The notes under the pieces: model-generated | Database searches by the model: none | Told to the model about the DNA's origin: nothing | The model's input: only the letters and a program-made list of their open reading frames with translations | Part shown: one piece after another, positions 25,859 through 34,700 of the stretch | Numbering within the stretch: position 1 is the stretch's first letter | Layout: each line of letters starts with the position of its first letter | NCBI RefSeq assembly: GCF_034931125.1 | Contig: NZ_JAYGHM010000036.1 | Span: forward strand, 15,518-79,517 | Source of the DNA: Rivularia sp034931125 | GTDB taxonomy: Bacteria > Cyanobacteriota > Cyanobacteriia > Cyanobacteriales > Nostocaceae | DNA length: 64,000 bases | Direction of reading: 5' to 3' | Position numbers and translations under genes: made by a program

Positions 25859-27690
25859 CGACCAATCCCTCTTGGAGTGACATCAAAATTCGATTTAACT
25901 CTTACACCAAGAACTGTTTCGTTAAAATCGTCTCTTCCCTGGACGGAAAAGCCTAATCTGAGATTGGGTAAAAACTGAAAATCGTAATAAAGCTCCAGTA
26001 CATCTAGTTGCTTTCCTTGACGCTTCTCCGAGTTAGATAAACCGCGTCCGTAGGCTAATCCCAGTCGGTCATCGGGAGTAAATAAATCTAAGAGACTCGC
26101 TCCGATAACGTATGTATCTGCACCTTCTCCCAAATCTCTATTTTCGTAACGACCGTAGCGTCCAAAAAGACCTAGTTTCATAGTGGGAATGAAAACTTCA
26201 GCGTTTAAACCGTATGCTTCTTCGCGATCGTCTTTCAAAACCCCAAACTGACCATTTCCGCGAGCAATTTGAAAGCTTTCTGGAAATGTATCGCGGTTTC
26301 CAGCATCTCTAGCAGTGCTATAAGTACCGCGAATAATCGCATTACCGTAACGAACCCCAACTTCTCCAGCAAATCCATCCAAAGCAAATTCGCTCAAGCT
26401 ATCAGAGGATGAAAAAACAGCAGCTTTAGCATCAATATTATCCGTCACGCTCCAATTAACCAGCAATCCCGGATGGGAAGCTATACCTGTAGCTGCTAAA
26501 GCTGAGTTAGTTTGAAATACTGGATTAAAAAACTGACTCGCTCCATCTTTGGCAAAACTGTTACGGTCAAAATAAGATGTCAAATCTAACTGACCAACTG
26601 CAAATCTCAGATTGGGTAATCCCGATATAGACGTTGCGAGATAAAGTTCGTTGATATTCAAACCTTCTCGTCGGGAATCATCAAAAGAGCTACCCTCGCT
26701 TGTCAAATCCAAAGTTGCACCAAACAACACTTGAGGTGTCAACGGATATACTCCAGTCAGTCTTGCTCTTGCGGAAGTATCACCTCCTTGAGTTACATAC
26801 ACACCTTCGACCCTTAAAGAAGATTCTTTTAAAGCTGCACTAGTTCTTAAAGGGTTTAATTCGTTGTTTTGTGTTAGCGGTACCGGTGTCGTTCCTAACT
26901 GCTGACTTGTAGTTAATGGAACTGATGGACGTATTCCCCCTTGGGAATTAAGTAGTGTATTAAAAGTTGGTACGGGTGCGTAAGTTACGGAAACTGACGG
27001 TTGCGAACTGCGGTAAGCATCAAGCATTTGTGCAAATGTTGGTACCGTCTTAGAAGTGGTATTGAGGTATTCTTGGGGGTTCGAGGTTCTGGTATTTAGC
27101 AGTTGATTGAATGTTGGTACATCAGCACGATTCGATTGCGGTACATTTGTGCCTGGAAGTGGTGGTAAAGGAGCAATGGTCGCAAATTCCTGAGTGTTAT
27201 TACCCGGAGGTGCCGGTAACGGAACTTGAGCGTTGATTTGTCTCGCTTCATAAATCCCGGTTTGAAGACCACCAATAGATTTTGCTCCTATGGCTACGGA
27301 TTGCTCGATTAAACGTTTAGTTTTACCACTTATCTGTTCTTGGATAAAAGTGTTTTCTAATTGCTTGATATTATCGAACGGTAAATAAGTAGCTGGTTTT
27401 CGGGTCGGTGCAGCACCAGTATTAGCAGCATTCGGTGGTGGTGGTACTTCTTTTAATTGAAGTTTTGTTTTGCCACTGGGTATCGATGACTGCGGTACTC
27501 GCAGCAAATCACCTGAATAGGTCGGTTGATTAGCCTGTTGAGAAGATATCATTTGGGCAAGAGCGCGATCGCTAAAACCCAAAGTCCATAACACCGAGAT
27601 TGAAGCAGCGCAAAATAGCGCATAAGATTTGTGTTTATGAAATTCTTCGATCAAAATAAATTTTTCACGCTCTAGTGTTTTAAGCTTCAT
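25855..27690 (-). CDS. Secreted beta-barrel outer-membrane protein of the cellulose locus
   Basis: A 611-residue protein from the ATG at 27690, preferred because it is preceded by GGAGTA; an in-frame ATG at 27738 adds 16 residues. A signal peptide ends DRALA. A Pro/Asn/Thr-rich region (about 50-290) follows, holding three copies of a VPTFxxLLN/LD motif about 25 residues apart. The last about 320 residues have the alternating aromatic/polar strands of an outer-membrane barrel (RLTGVYPLTPQVLFGATLDL, MKLGLFGRYGRYENRD, LELYYDFQFLPNLRLGFSVQG). It is first in the bcs operon and overlaps the TPR gene by 4 bp. It is probably the cellulose exit pore, as a stand-alone counterpart of the BcsC barrel. 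The barrel is inferred from pattern, not from a recognised family. Confidence 0.8.
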   Translation of the reverse strand: MKLKTLEREKFILIEEFHKHKSYALFCAASISVLWTLGFSDRALAQMISSQQANQPTYSGDLLRVPQSSIPSGKTKLQLKEVPPPPNAANTGAAPTRKPATYLPFDNIKQLENTFIQEQISGKTKRLIEQSVAIGAKSIGGLQTGIYEARQINAQVPLPAPPGNNTQEFATIAPLPPLPGTNVPQSNRADVPTFNQLLNTRTSNPQEYLNTTSKTVPTFAQMLDAYRSSQPSVSVTYAPVPTFNTLLNSQGGIRPSVPLTTSQQLGTTPVPLTQNNELNPLRTSAALKESSLRVEGVYVTQGGDTSARARLTGVYPLTPQVLFGATLDLTSEGSSFDDSRREGLNINELYLATSISGLPNLRFAVGQLDLTSYFDRNSFAKDGASQFFNPVFQTNSALAATGIASHPGLLVNWSVTDNIDAKAAVFSSSDSLSEFALDGFAGEVGVRYGNAIIRGTYSTARDAGNRDTFPESFQIARGNGQFGVLKDDREEAYGLNAEVFIPTMKLGLFGRYGRYENRDLGEGADTYVIGASLLDLFTPDDRLGLAYGRGLSNSEKRQGKQLDVLELYYDFQFLPNLRLGFSVQGRDDFNETVLGVRVKSNFDVTPRGIGR

Positions 27691-27830
27691 TACTCCAGTT
27701 AATGTATAAGTAAATATTTCATTGCATAATGTCGCCACCTTAACAAAAAAAATTCATATCATCGAGGGGAAAATACGTAGTTTGCAAAGCTCATAAATTT
27801 ACAATAAGAGTTTGTAAAGGTGGTAATTTT

Positions 27831-27882
27831 ACGATTAAATCTGGGCAAAATAAATAAAAATGTGGAAATTACAGATTTAATC
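27831..27882. promoter_or_regulatory. Paired near-palindromic operator-like sites in bcs divergent promoter
   Basis: ACGATTAAATCTG (27831-27843) and CAGATTTAATCTG (27870-27882 region) are two related 13-mers. The second is a near-perfect palindrome and the pair forms an 11-bp inverted repeat (GATTAAATCTG/CAGATTTAATC). They lie between the divergent barrel and lipoprotein genes, 20 bp before the lipoprotein ATG. Confidence 0.45.
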
Positions 27883-27904
27883 TGCTTTTATTAACATCTA
27901 TTTT

Positions 27905-28654
27905 ATGAAACAGCAACATTTTCGTTTAAACAACACCGTTATTGCTTCTAGTCTGCTTTTATTACTAAGTTCTGGCTGTTCGAGCAAATCGCAAAATGAA
28001 GTACAGTTAGAAATACAGGGCATACAAAGAGAAGATAGCAACGGTTTATACAGGGTTCTCGGTACTACGAATTTACCCCAATCTAGCCGTATTGCCGTTA
28101 CAGCAGTTCGCTATTTGCGACCAACTACAGCAGATACAGAAGAAATAATCGACGATGATAGAAATATAAATCGTTCAATTCTGGCTCGCCAAATAGTAGA
28201 AGTCAAACAAGGAAAATGGTCAGTAGACTTAAATCTTTGGCAAGTTGCACCTAACGGAAATTTTCAGGAAGTATGGCAATTAGATCGACATTACAAAAAA
28301 TTAGCTCCTGAAACTGAAGTAAGCTTTATTGCGACTTTCAATCCTGAAGGTCAATTACCATCTTCAGATACACAAAATCCTCAACAATCCACTCCGCAAT
28401 ATCAAAATCTTGAAGGTAAGTCTTTACGATTTACCAATGAAGGGGAAAAATACGTACAAGCGAGTCAGTACCGTTCCATACCCTTACCCGTAGGTAAAAC
28501 AACCCCACCTCGTTTAGAACCAGAAGATTTTAATGATGGCTGGGGAAATCGATCTCAACTTCAATCTCAACCCGAATCCGGAGCTATTTTACCTCCACTC
28601 ACTAAATCCCAGCAGACTAGTTTTCCTCTGGTAACTTCGGAGTTTATACGTTGA
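27905..28654 (+). CDS. Predicted lipoprotein, divergent from cellulose operon
   Basis: 249 residues. A hydrophobic signal (VIASSLLLLLSSGC) ends in a lipobox with Cys at residue 25. The mature part has a beta-rich region (about 30-150; VQLEIQGIQRE, GLYRVLGTTNLPQSSRIAVTAVRYL, GKWSVDLNLWQV) that looks like an immunoglobulin-like fold, then a disordered Gln/Pro/Ser-rich tail. I recognise no named family. Its position opposite the bcs operon across a 214-bp regulatory region with shared operator-like sites suggests a role in cellulose export or envelope anchoring. That is inferred from context. Confidence 0.78.
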   Translation: MKQQHFRLNNTVIASSLLLLLSSGCSSKSQNEVQLEIQGIQREDSNGLYRVLGTTNLPQSSRIAVTAVRYLRPTTADTEEIIDDDRNINRSILARQIVEVKQGKWSVDLNLWQVAPNGNFQEVWQLDRHYKKLAPETEVSFIATFNPEGQLPSSDTQNPQQSTPQYQNLEGKSLRFTNEGEKYVQASQYRSIPLPVGKTTPPRLEPEDFNDGWGNRSQLQSQPESGAILPPLTKSQQTSFPLVTSEFIR

Positions 28655-28676
28655 TTAAAATTTGATAGATAATAAT

Positions 28677-28769
28677 AGGACTTACGCAATCGCAAGGATT
28701 TATTAAGCATCCTAGACTTTTAGATCCCCCCAACCCCCCGATAAATTAGGGGGGCTTTGCATAAGTCCT
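28677..28769. repeat. MITE-like element, GGACTTA family, short type with TA duplication
   Basis: The ends GGACTTACGCA and TGCATAAGTCC form an 11-bp inverted repeat with one mismatch and are flanked by TA on each side, the target duplication of IS630/Tc1-type movement. The inside holds CCCCCC...GGGGGG arms. It lies just after the lipoprotein gene and may also end its transcript. Confidence 0.75.
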
Positions 28770-28871
28770 AAATAATAAAAAAATAGCAGTAATTGGTTAA
28801 TTACTGCTAGGAAAAAGAGATTTTTTGATTGGGAATTACTTATCTATTCCGAGAGTCATTCATACTTAAAC

Positions 28872-28990
28872 AGGACTTAGCAAAAAGGCATCTTCTGCTC
28901 GTAGGGTGCTGTGACACTATGCTTGATTTTTAACGCAACAATAAGGTTTTAGTGTCACCCACCAACCTGGCTTTTGTGACAATTGCGGTC
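28872..28990. repeat. MITE-like element, GGACTTA family, copy 2
   Basis: It is homologous to the element at 5797-5920: left end AGGACTTAGCAAAAAGGCAT, inner hairpin GGTGCTGTGACACT (28905-28918) with AGTGTCACCCACC (28951-28963). The right terminal repeat has decayed. The right end nearly touches the stop codon of the gene at 28998. Confidence 0.75.
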
Positions 28991-28997
28991 ATTTCTG

Positions 28998-29777
28998 TTA
29001 AATAAATTTCACTTGTCGAGGCTCGTGAGTATCGTAGTAGATACTAATATCTGATGTTTGTGTTTTAACATTACCTGTAGATTGAGATATTGATGGAAAA
29101 TTGTTTTGCATCGCTTGCATTTGCAACATCATATCTCTAAGCTGTCTTTGTAGTTGCTCAAACTCTGCTGGTGTTATGCTAGTTTGATTTACTTGGGATA
29201 TATTAACCAGTTCTTTTTTGATATTACTTGATTGAGCATAGCCGAGGAAGTTTTGAGCGGAAGCAAACGCAGATGCAGCACTAGCTGGAGTCGTATCTCG
29301 TCTTTTCTCTTCAAGTACGGGTGCTTCTACTTGTGGTGGGATTTGCGCTACAACTGGCTGAGATATGCTTGGAGGATTCAAAGTCGGATAACATTGCTCA
29401 TCCAAAAAATTATTGAGTCCAGAAACTTGCAGTCGAGATTCTGAAAGTTTAAATTCCTTGAGTAATTCTTCTTTTTGCTGTAATTGCTGTTCTAATTGCG
29501 ATAATTGCTCTTCGATTTCTGCTGATTTACGAGAAGAATTCCGCCATCCACAAACTGCTACAGCAGCAATTCCAGCCCCCAAACTAAGTCCGGTAGAGAC
29601 TACTACGTAAGGTAAAGCAACATCTCTGAGCTTACCAAAGAAAAGTGTTTCTTCTTGAAACTTAATATTAATTTGTTTGTCACCAATCGCAGCAAGCGGT
29701 ACCGTCATTGCAGCAAAAACAGCCGCTGAAGCTAAAACTGGAGGTAGAATAAATTTCGTTAATGCAGATAGAGACAT
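28998..29777 (-). CDS. Membrane protein with coiled coil, unknown function
   Basis: 259 residues. There are two hydrophobic helices (about 8-32 and 55-77: LPYVVVSTGLSLGAGIAAVAVCG). A strongly predicted coiled coil follows (about 84-112, rich in Glu/Gln: EEQLSQLEQQLQQKEELLKE), then a Pro/Ala-rich linker, a second helical Gln-rich segment (EFEQLQRQLRDMMLQMQAM) and a short C-terminal tail. The layout resembles small cyanobacterial scaffold-type membrane proteins, but I cannot assign a family. It converges toward the lipoprotein gene and is divergent from the GH5 gene, so a link with cellulose is possible but not shown. Confidence 0.7.
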   Translation of the reverse strand: MSLSALTKFILPPVLASAAVFAAMTVPLAAIGDKQINIKFQEETLFFGKLRDVALPYVVVSTGLSLGAGIAAVAVCGWRNSSRKSAEIEEQLSQLEQQLQQKEELLKEFKLSESRLQVSGLNNFLDEQCYPTLNPPSISQPVVAQIPPQVEAPVLEEKRRDTTPASAASAFASAQNFLGYAQSSNIKKELVNISQVNQTSITPAEFEQLQRQLRDMMLQMQAMQNNFPSISQSTGNVKTQTSDISIYYDTHEPRQVKFI

Positions 29778-30217
29778 ATTTAAAAGTTTGGTTATTTAAA
29801 CAAAAAACGACAGATGCTGATTTAACTACTTTTACATAATGCGTTTTACGGCACATCGAGTAGTTATAGAATTTGTTTGCTCTATTTGTTTCCAATCTAT
29901 TCGTTAAATACCTAAGTGACAAGTCTTTTAAGATAAAGAAATAAATAAAGTAAATAAATTTTATATAAACTATTTTTTTTGGCTAGCTGTACCAAGATAG
30001 ATTAAGTCTTACTAAACTCACATTTGATGCTGTTTGGAACAATTTATTTTAAAAGTTTCTCATACTTAGGTAGTAGATTAAGTGTGGCAAGAATCTATCT
30101 AAAGTGTTAATTTGTTTATTTATTATCAATTTTATTAAATAATTATTTTTTGATGCTGCAAATCAAATTACTAGCTATCAAGACGAAACAGTAATTAAAT
30201 GAAAGGACTTAGGAACT
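29778..30217. other. Divergent AT-rich intergenic region
   Basis: 440 bp between the coiled-coil membrane protein and the GH5 cellulase, dominated by A/T runs. It must contain two promoters. No clear hairpin, repeat family or RNA gene was found. Confidence 0.4.
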
Positions 30218-31513
30218 ATGCGTATTCTATTAATTTTTTTATCTTTAATTGATCTTTTTTCAAAGTCATTTCGGAGATATTGCAAACGCGCTCTCTTTGA
30301 ATACCCAGGCAAAAACAAATTACGAAAAATCAACTTATATAAGAAAATACTGATATTTACCGTTACCTTAATGTTGTGCTTGAATAGTAATTTTTCAAAC
30401 ACGCTATACAAACAACCTTTTGCTCAAGCAACAACAGTTATGCAGCTACCACTTTCAACTCGTGGAGCGAAAATTGTTGACAACCAAGGAAATCCTGTAT
30501 TACTTAGGGGTGTCAACTGGTTTGGAATAGAAACAGAAACCCATGCTCCTCACGGTTTGTGGAAGCGGGATTATCAAGAGATGTTGGGGCAAATCAAGCA
30601 ATTAGGGTACAACTTGATTCGCTTACCATACTCCGTAGAAGCACTCCGTTCATCCCAAGTCAGCGGTATTGATTTCAGTATTGGTAGTAATAAACAGCTT
30701 GAAGGCAAAACTCCTATAGAAATAATGGACGCGATCGTTGAGGAAGCTCAACGTCAAGATTTGTTGATTTTACTAGACTCTCATCGTCTTAACGACAAAC
30801 AAATCCCCGAACTGTGGTATGGAGATGGGTATACTGAAGCTGATTGGATTAATACTTGGTTGCAGTTAGCTCAAAGATATAAGAATCAAGCCAACGTGAT
30901 TGGTGCAGATTTAAAAAACGAACCCCACGGTAAAGCTAGCTGGGGTACTGATGATTTAGCTACTGATTGGCGATTAGCAGCAGAACGTGCTGGTAATGCT
31001 ATTGGCAAGATAAACCCTAATTGGTTAATTGTTGTTGAAGGAGTAGAAAAAAATGTTCCCGGACAATATTTAGCTCACCATTGGCAAGGAGGTAATTTAG
31101 AAGGTGTGCTGAAATACCCGGTACGTTTATCAGTTCGCCACAAATTAGTTTATTCTCCCCATGAATATGGACCTGGGGTGTATGATATGCCTTATTTTTC
31201 GGACAAGAAGTTTCCTCAAAATCTCGTCCATCGCTGGCAAATCGGTTTTAACTATATTTCTAGTCAGAAACGCGCTCCAATTTTGGTGGGAGAATTTGGC
31301 GGACGTTTGAATGATAACGAAAAAGAAACTATTTGGTTAAATAAATTTGTCAAATACATCGACAAGAAAAACTTAAGTTTTGCTTTCTGGAGTTGGAATC
31401 CAAATAGCGACGATACGGGAGGTATTCTTTTAGATGATTGGAAGACTGTAGATGTAGCAAAACAAAAATTAATTTCTCAACTACTTCCGGTTAAATTTAC
31501 CCATCAAAATTAA
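30218..31513 (+). CDS. Glycoside hydrolase family 5 cellulase
   Basis: A 431-residue secreted or membrane-anchored endoglucanase. The N-terminus is long and basic before a hydrophobic helix (about 43-58), so it may stay anchored; cleavage after AQA (about 71) is also possible. The catalytic (beta/alpha)8 domain covers about 80-425. The acid/base is E235 in DLKNEPHG and the nucleophile E359 in LVGEFGG. RGVNWFG near the start and FWSWNPNSDDTGG near the end are typical GH5 substrate-site blocks. It is the second cellulase beside the bcs operon, on the other strand. It may remodel or release the polymer, or degrade external cellulose. Confidence 0.93.
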   Translation: MRILLIFLSLIDLFSKSFRRYCKRALFEYPGKNKLRKINLYKKILIFTVTLMLCLNSNFSNTLYKQPFAQATTVMQLPLSTRGAKIVDNQGNPVLLRGVNWFGIETETHAPHGLWKRDYQEMLGQIKQLGYNLIRLPYSVEALRSSQVSGIDFSIGSNKQLEGKTPIEIMDAIVEEAQRQDLLILLDSHRLNDKQIPELWYGDGYTEADWINTWLQLAQRYKNQANVIGADLKNEPHGKASWGTDDLATDWRLAAERAGNAIGKINPNWLIVVEGVEKNVPGQYLAHHWQGGNLEGVLKYPVRLSVRHKLVYSPHEYGPGVYDMPYFSDKKFPQNLVHRWQIGFNYISSQKRAPILVGEFGGRLNDNEKETIWLNKFVKYIDKKNLSFAFWSWNPNSDDTGGILLDDWKTVDVAKQKLISQLLPVKFTHQN

Positions 31514-31720
31514 TGTGGTGAAGTAGTAGTACTTCACCACATAAGTTCTGAGGGCTTAGCGTAGTGCGTGTGCGTAAGCGCAGACTCACGAAGTGTGCGC
31601 TTACGCACACTTCGTGAACGCTCGTTACCATCAGGGAGCGAGACGCTCCCAATACGAATTTCTTACCCCGCAAAATTAATGTGGTCGAGTAGTAGTACTC
31701 CACCACATAAGTTATGAGGG
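31505..31720. repeat. Composite palindrome cluster downstream of rpoC2
   Basis: Two about 48-bp direct repeats (31505-31552 and 31672-31719) each carry a hairpin: GTGGTGAAGTA/TACTTCACCAC at 31515-31540 and a one-mismatch version at 31681-31706. Between them lie two more palindromes: CACGAAGTGTGCG-CTTA-CGCACACTTCGTG (31587-31616) and GGGAGCG-AGA-CGCTCCC (31634-31650). It fills the convergent spacer between the GH5 gene and rpoC2 and may terminate both. Confidence 0.8.
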
Positions 31721-31728
31721 GTGTCCCT

Positions 31729-34700
31729 TTAGTCGTCCATCAAATCATCGTCATCATCATCCTCATCGTCATCATCATCGTCAAATTCTCCTAAAATACT
31801 ATCGTCGCCATCGTCATCTAAATCGTCATCATCATTATCAACTTGCACCGGCGTTAAGCCTTTAATATCTTCGTTATCGGCAATCAAATCGTTATCATCA
31901 TCTAATATCGATTGCGAAGTACTTCTCATCCCAAACCCTTCGGTCGCCATAGTTGGGGAATCCAGATTGTAAGTACGGGCTGTACGGTCGTCTAACACCA
32001 TATCCAAGGGGTCATCTACTTCATCAAGTACGCCGCTGCTCATATCGGCAGCATAGTCATCAACTATACCCATCTCTTCATAAGCATTGAATCCCGTACC
32101 CGCTGGAATCAATCGTCCGATGATTACGTTTTCTTTCAAACCCCTCAGCCAGTCGGACTTCCCTTCGATCGCAGCTTCGGTCAACACACGAGTTGTTTCT
32201 TGGAAGGATGCGGCAGAGATAAAGCTATCTGTATTCAATGATGCTTTGGTAATCCCCAATAACACTGGAGTATATTGTGCCTTTGCACCACCCGTAATCG
32301 ACATCGCTTCGTTTACCTGCTCCACTTGACGCAGTTCAATCAACTCCCCAGGCAGCATTGTAGTATCTCCGCCATCATCTAACCGCACTTTCGAGGTCAT
32401 CTGACGCACGATTACTTCAATGTGTTTGTCAGAAATCTCAATACCCTGGGATTGATACACCGACTGCACTTCGTTCACTAAGAAAGTCTGTACTTTTTGC
32501 AAAGCATGGCTCGCACAAGCATAAACCCCTTCATCGGAACCTTGGTTGAAAAATACTTCCAAGATTTCATGAGGATTGGAAGGTCCATCTGTCAGTGGCT
32601 GTCCGGTAGCTACCATCTGTCCTTCAGAAACCACCATATTTTGTCCCGGTCCAAGGGGATAATCGGTAACTACCCCTCCCGCTTCTAGAATCTTCAGCGC
32701 GATCGCCTCATCACCATCACCGTAGACTGGTTTAACTTCCCCGGCTCTCCGAGCTAATATACAGCCTTCTTTGGGTTTACGAGCTTCTAGTAGTTCTTCA
32801 ATTCGGGGTAAACCTTGAATAATATCTCCAGTTTTGGCGCGTTCAAATACCAACAACACCAAATTATCACCGCGCTGTACCAAATCGGTATCGTCAACTT
32901 GCAGCACCGCTCCAGGACTAACCCGGTAGGGACGACCCATCCGCAAAGTAACGTAATGTGTAGATTCGCCCGTTGGTACTATACTTGCTTCCCCTTCACG
33001 CGGAGCGTACGAGCTTTGCCCAGTGCCTACCTCAACTACTTCTCCAGATTGTTCGGCGAATACTCCCGGCGAAATTTCCGCACCTTCTACTAGCAAGTCA
33101 CCGACTTTACAGGTGGGAGCTTCCGAGAGGTTGATGATAAACATATCAGCGCTCCGCAATATTAAACAGCGGCGAGGTGCATCAGTACCTACTTTTATAC
33201 CTTGGATCGTACCTCCTTCTTTACACAGGATTTGGGTACGCGCTACTACTGCACCGGGTTCTATGGTTAGTCCATCTTCCACTTCCAAATTGGTCTGGGT
33301 ACTACCTTGGGTCGCATCCGCCGCAATATCACGACGAATTACCAAGGATTCCAAAATTACCAACTGCAAGCGCTGAATTTCTGGGTCGTTTTCATCGGTT
33401 ACTAATTCGATGTCCGCCGCTAAAGGAGAAGTAGAAGTACCGTGTTCGTCTCCTTCTTCCCCAATCTCCAATACCAGTTGAGTCCGCAGCAGTTCTACAC
33501 CTTCTACTGACTTGATGCGTTCGGAGTCTTTGTAAGATATTCTTTGTACTGCTTTTAGCTGAATCGAACGTCCGCTTTCTTCATTTGCCGAAGTGGTACT
33601 CGGTACGTCGGGATTAGTCGGTACGGGAAACTCAACTACCGGACGGCTCAACACTGCCGGACCCTCTGGGGTTTCTACATACTCGATGTAGCGGAGTTCG
33701 GTAAAGGTCGTACCCAAAAACTCTTCCCCTGCCTGCACGAAGCTGCCGTCTTTACTCATTACTGTTTCTGGGTCATCTACCATCAGTAGTTCCCCAGGTT
33801 TAACTACCACTTCGCGCAAAATATCGTTTTTCTGAGTCACTTCCACAACGCCGCTGTTTTGGCAGAAGATATCTTTAACGACTTCATCCCCAGCGTTGAC
33901 AAATTGACCATCTTCGACAATCAGCAACGAAATATCTTTATTAACTTCGTGGGTTTCTTCGGGTATCCATAATAAGGTACCTCCCTGCACCACTTCATAA
34001 CCAAGTTTGGCTTTACCTTTTTTCTGTACCTCTACCCCAGAGAATTTCAACAATCCTCCCGTATTGGTGCGATAGCGATCGTCGATTAATTCTGCAACTA
34101 CCTGCGAGTTTTGTACCTTAGTACCAGGAGTTGCTCTCAAGTTAAATACTTGGTTGTTTGCGGTGCTAATTAAATAGTTGTTGCGACCTTGAGAGCTTTG
34201 CACCGTCACAGAAGCTCGATCCAAAACGATCGAAGCAGTAATAATCTCAATCTCACGGGTACTTTTACCCGGAGTTGCTTCTGGTAGCCGCACTCCACCA
34301 CCATGTTGGGAAGTTAGCTTGCTCTCGGCAATTACACCATTAGTTTCAACGCGATCGCCATTATCAACTATCAATTCTGCTCCGGGTGGTAAATTATATA
34401 CCTCTCCGGAGAAAATCCAAATCAAACCACCCCTGACTGCCGTAGTCGTAGTGTTGCCCTGACGGTCGGTTTTTTGCTCCGCTACCACGTCGGCAAACCT
34501 AACTTCTCCGGCGATATCGGATGCTACATCTTTGACCGCTTTCTCAGTATTAATCCTGGTGGTTCTCGCTCCCAAAGCAACTTCTGCCAGCAGTTGACCC
34601 TGCTTGATTTTCGCGCCGTTGGCTACGTATAAAGTAGAACCTTTGGTGATGCTAATTTCCATCGCCGCTGCTTTTTGAGAGCCTTGGGGTTCCAAAGTCA

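Noticed and set aside
27690..27738. Upstream ATG at 27738 for the barrel protein
   Set aside because: The ATG at 27690 has GGAG just before it and gives a better placed signal peptide; the upstream start cannot be fully excluded.
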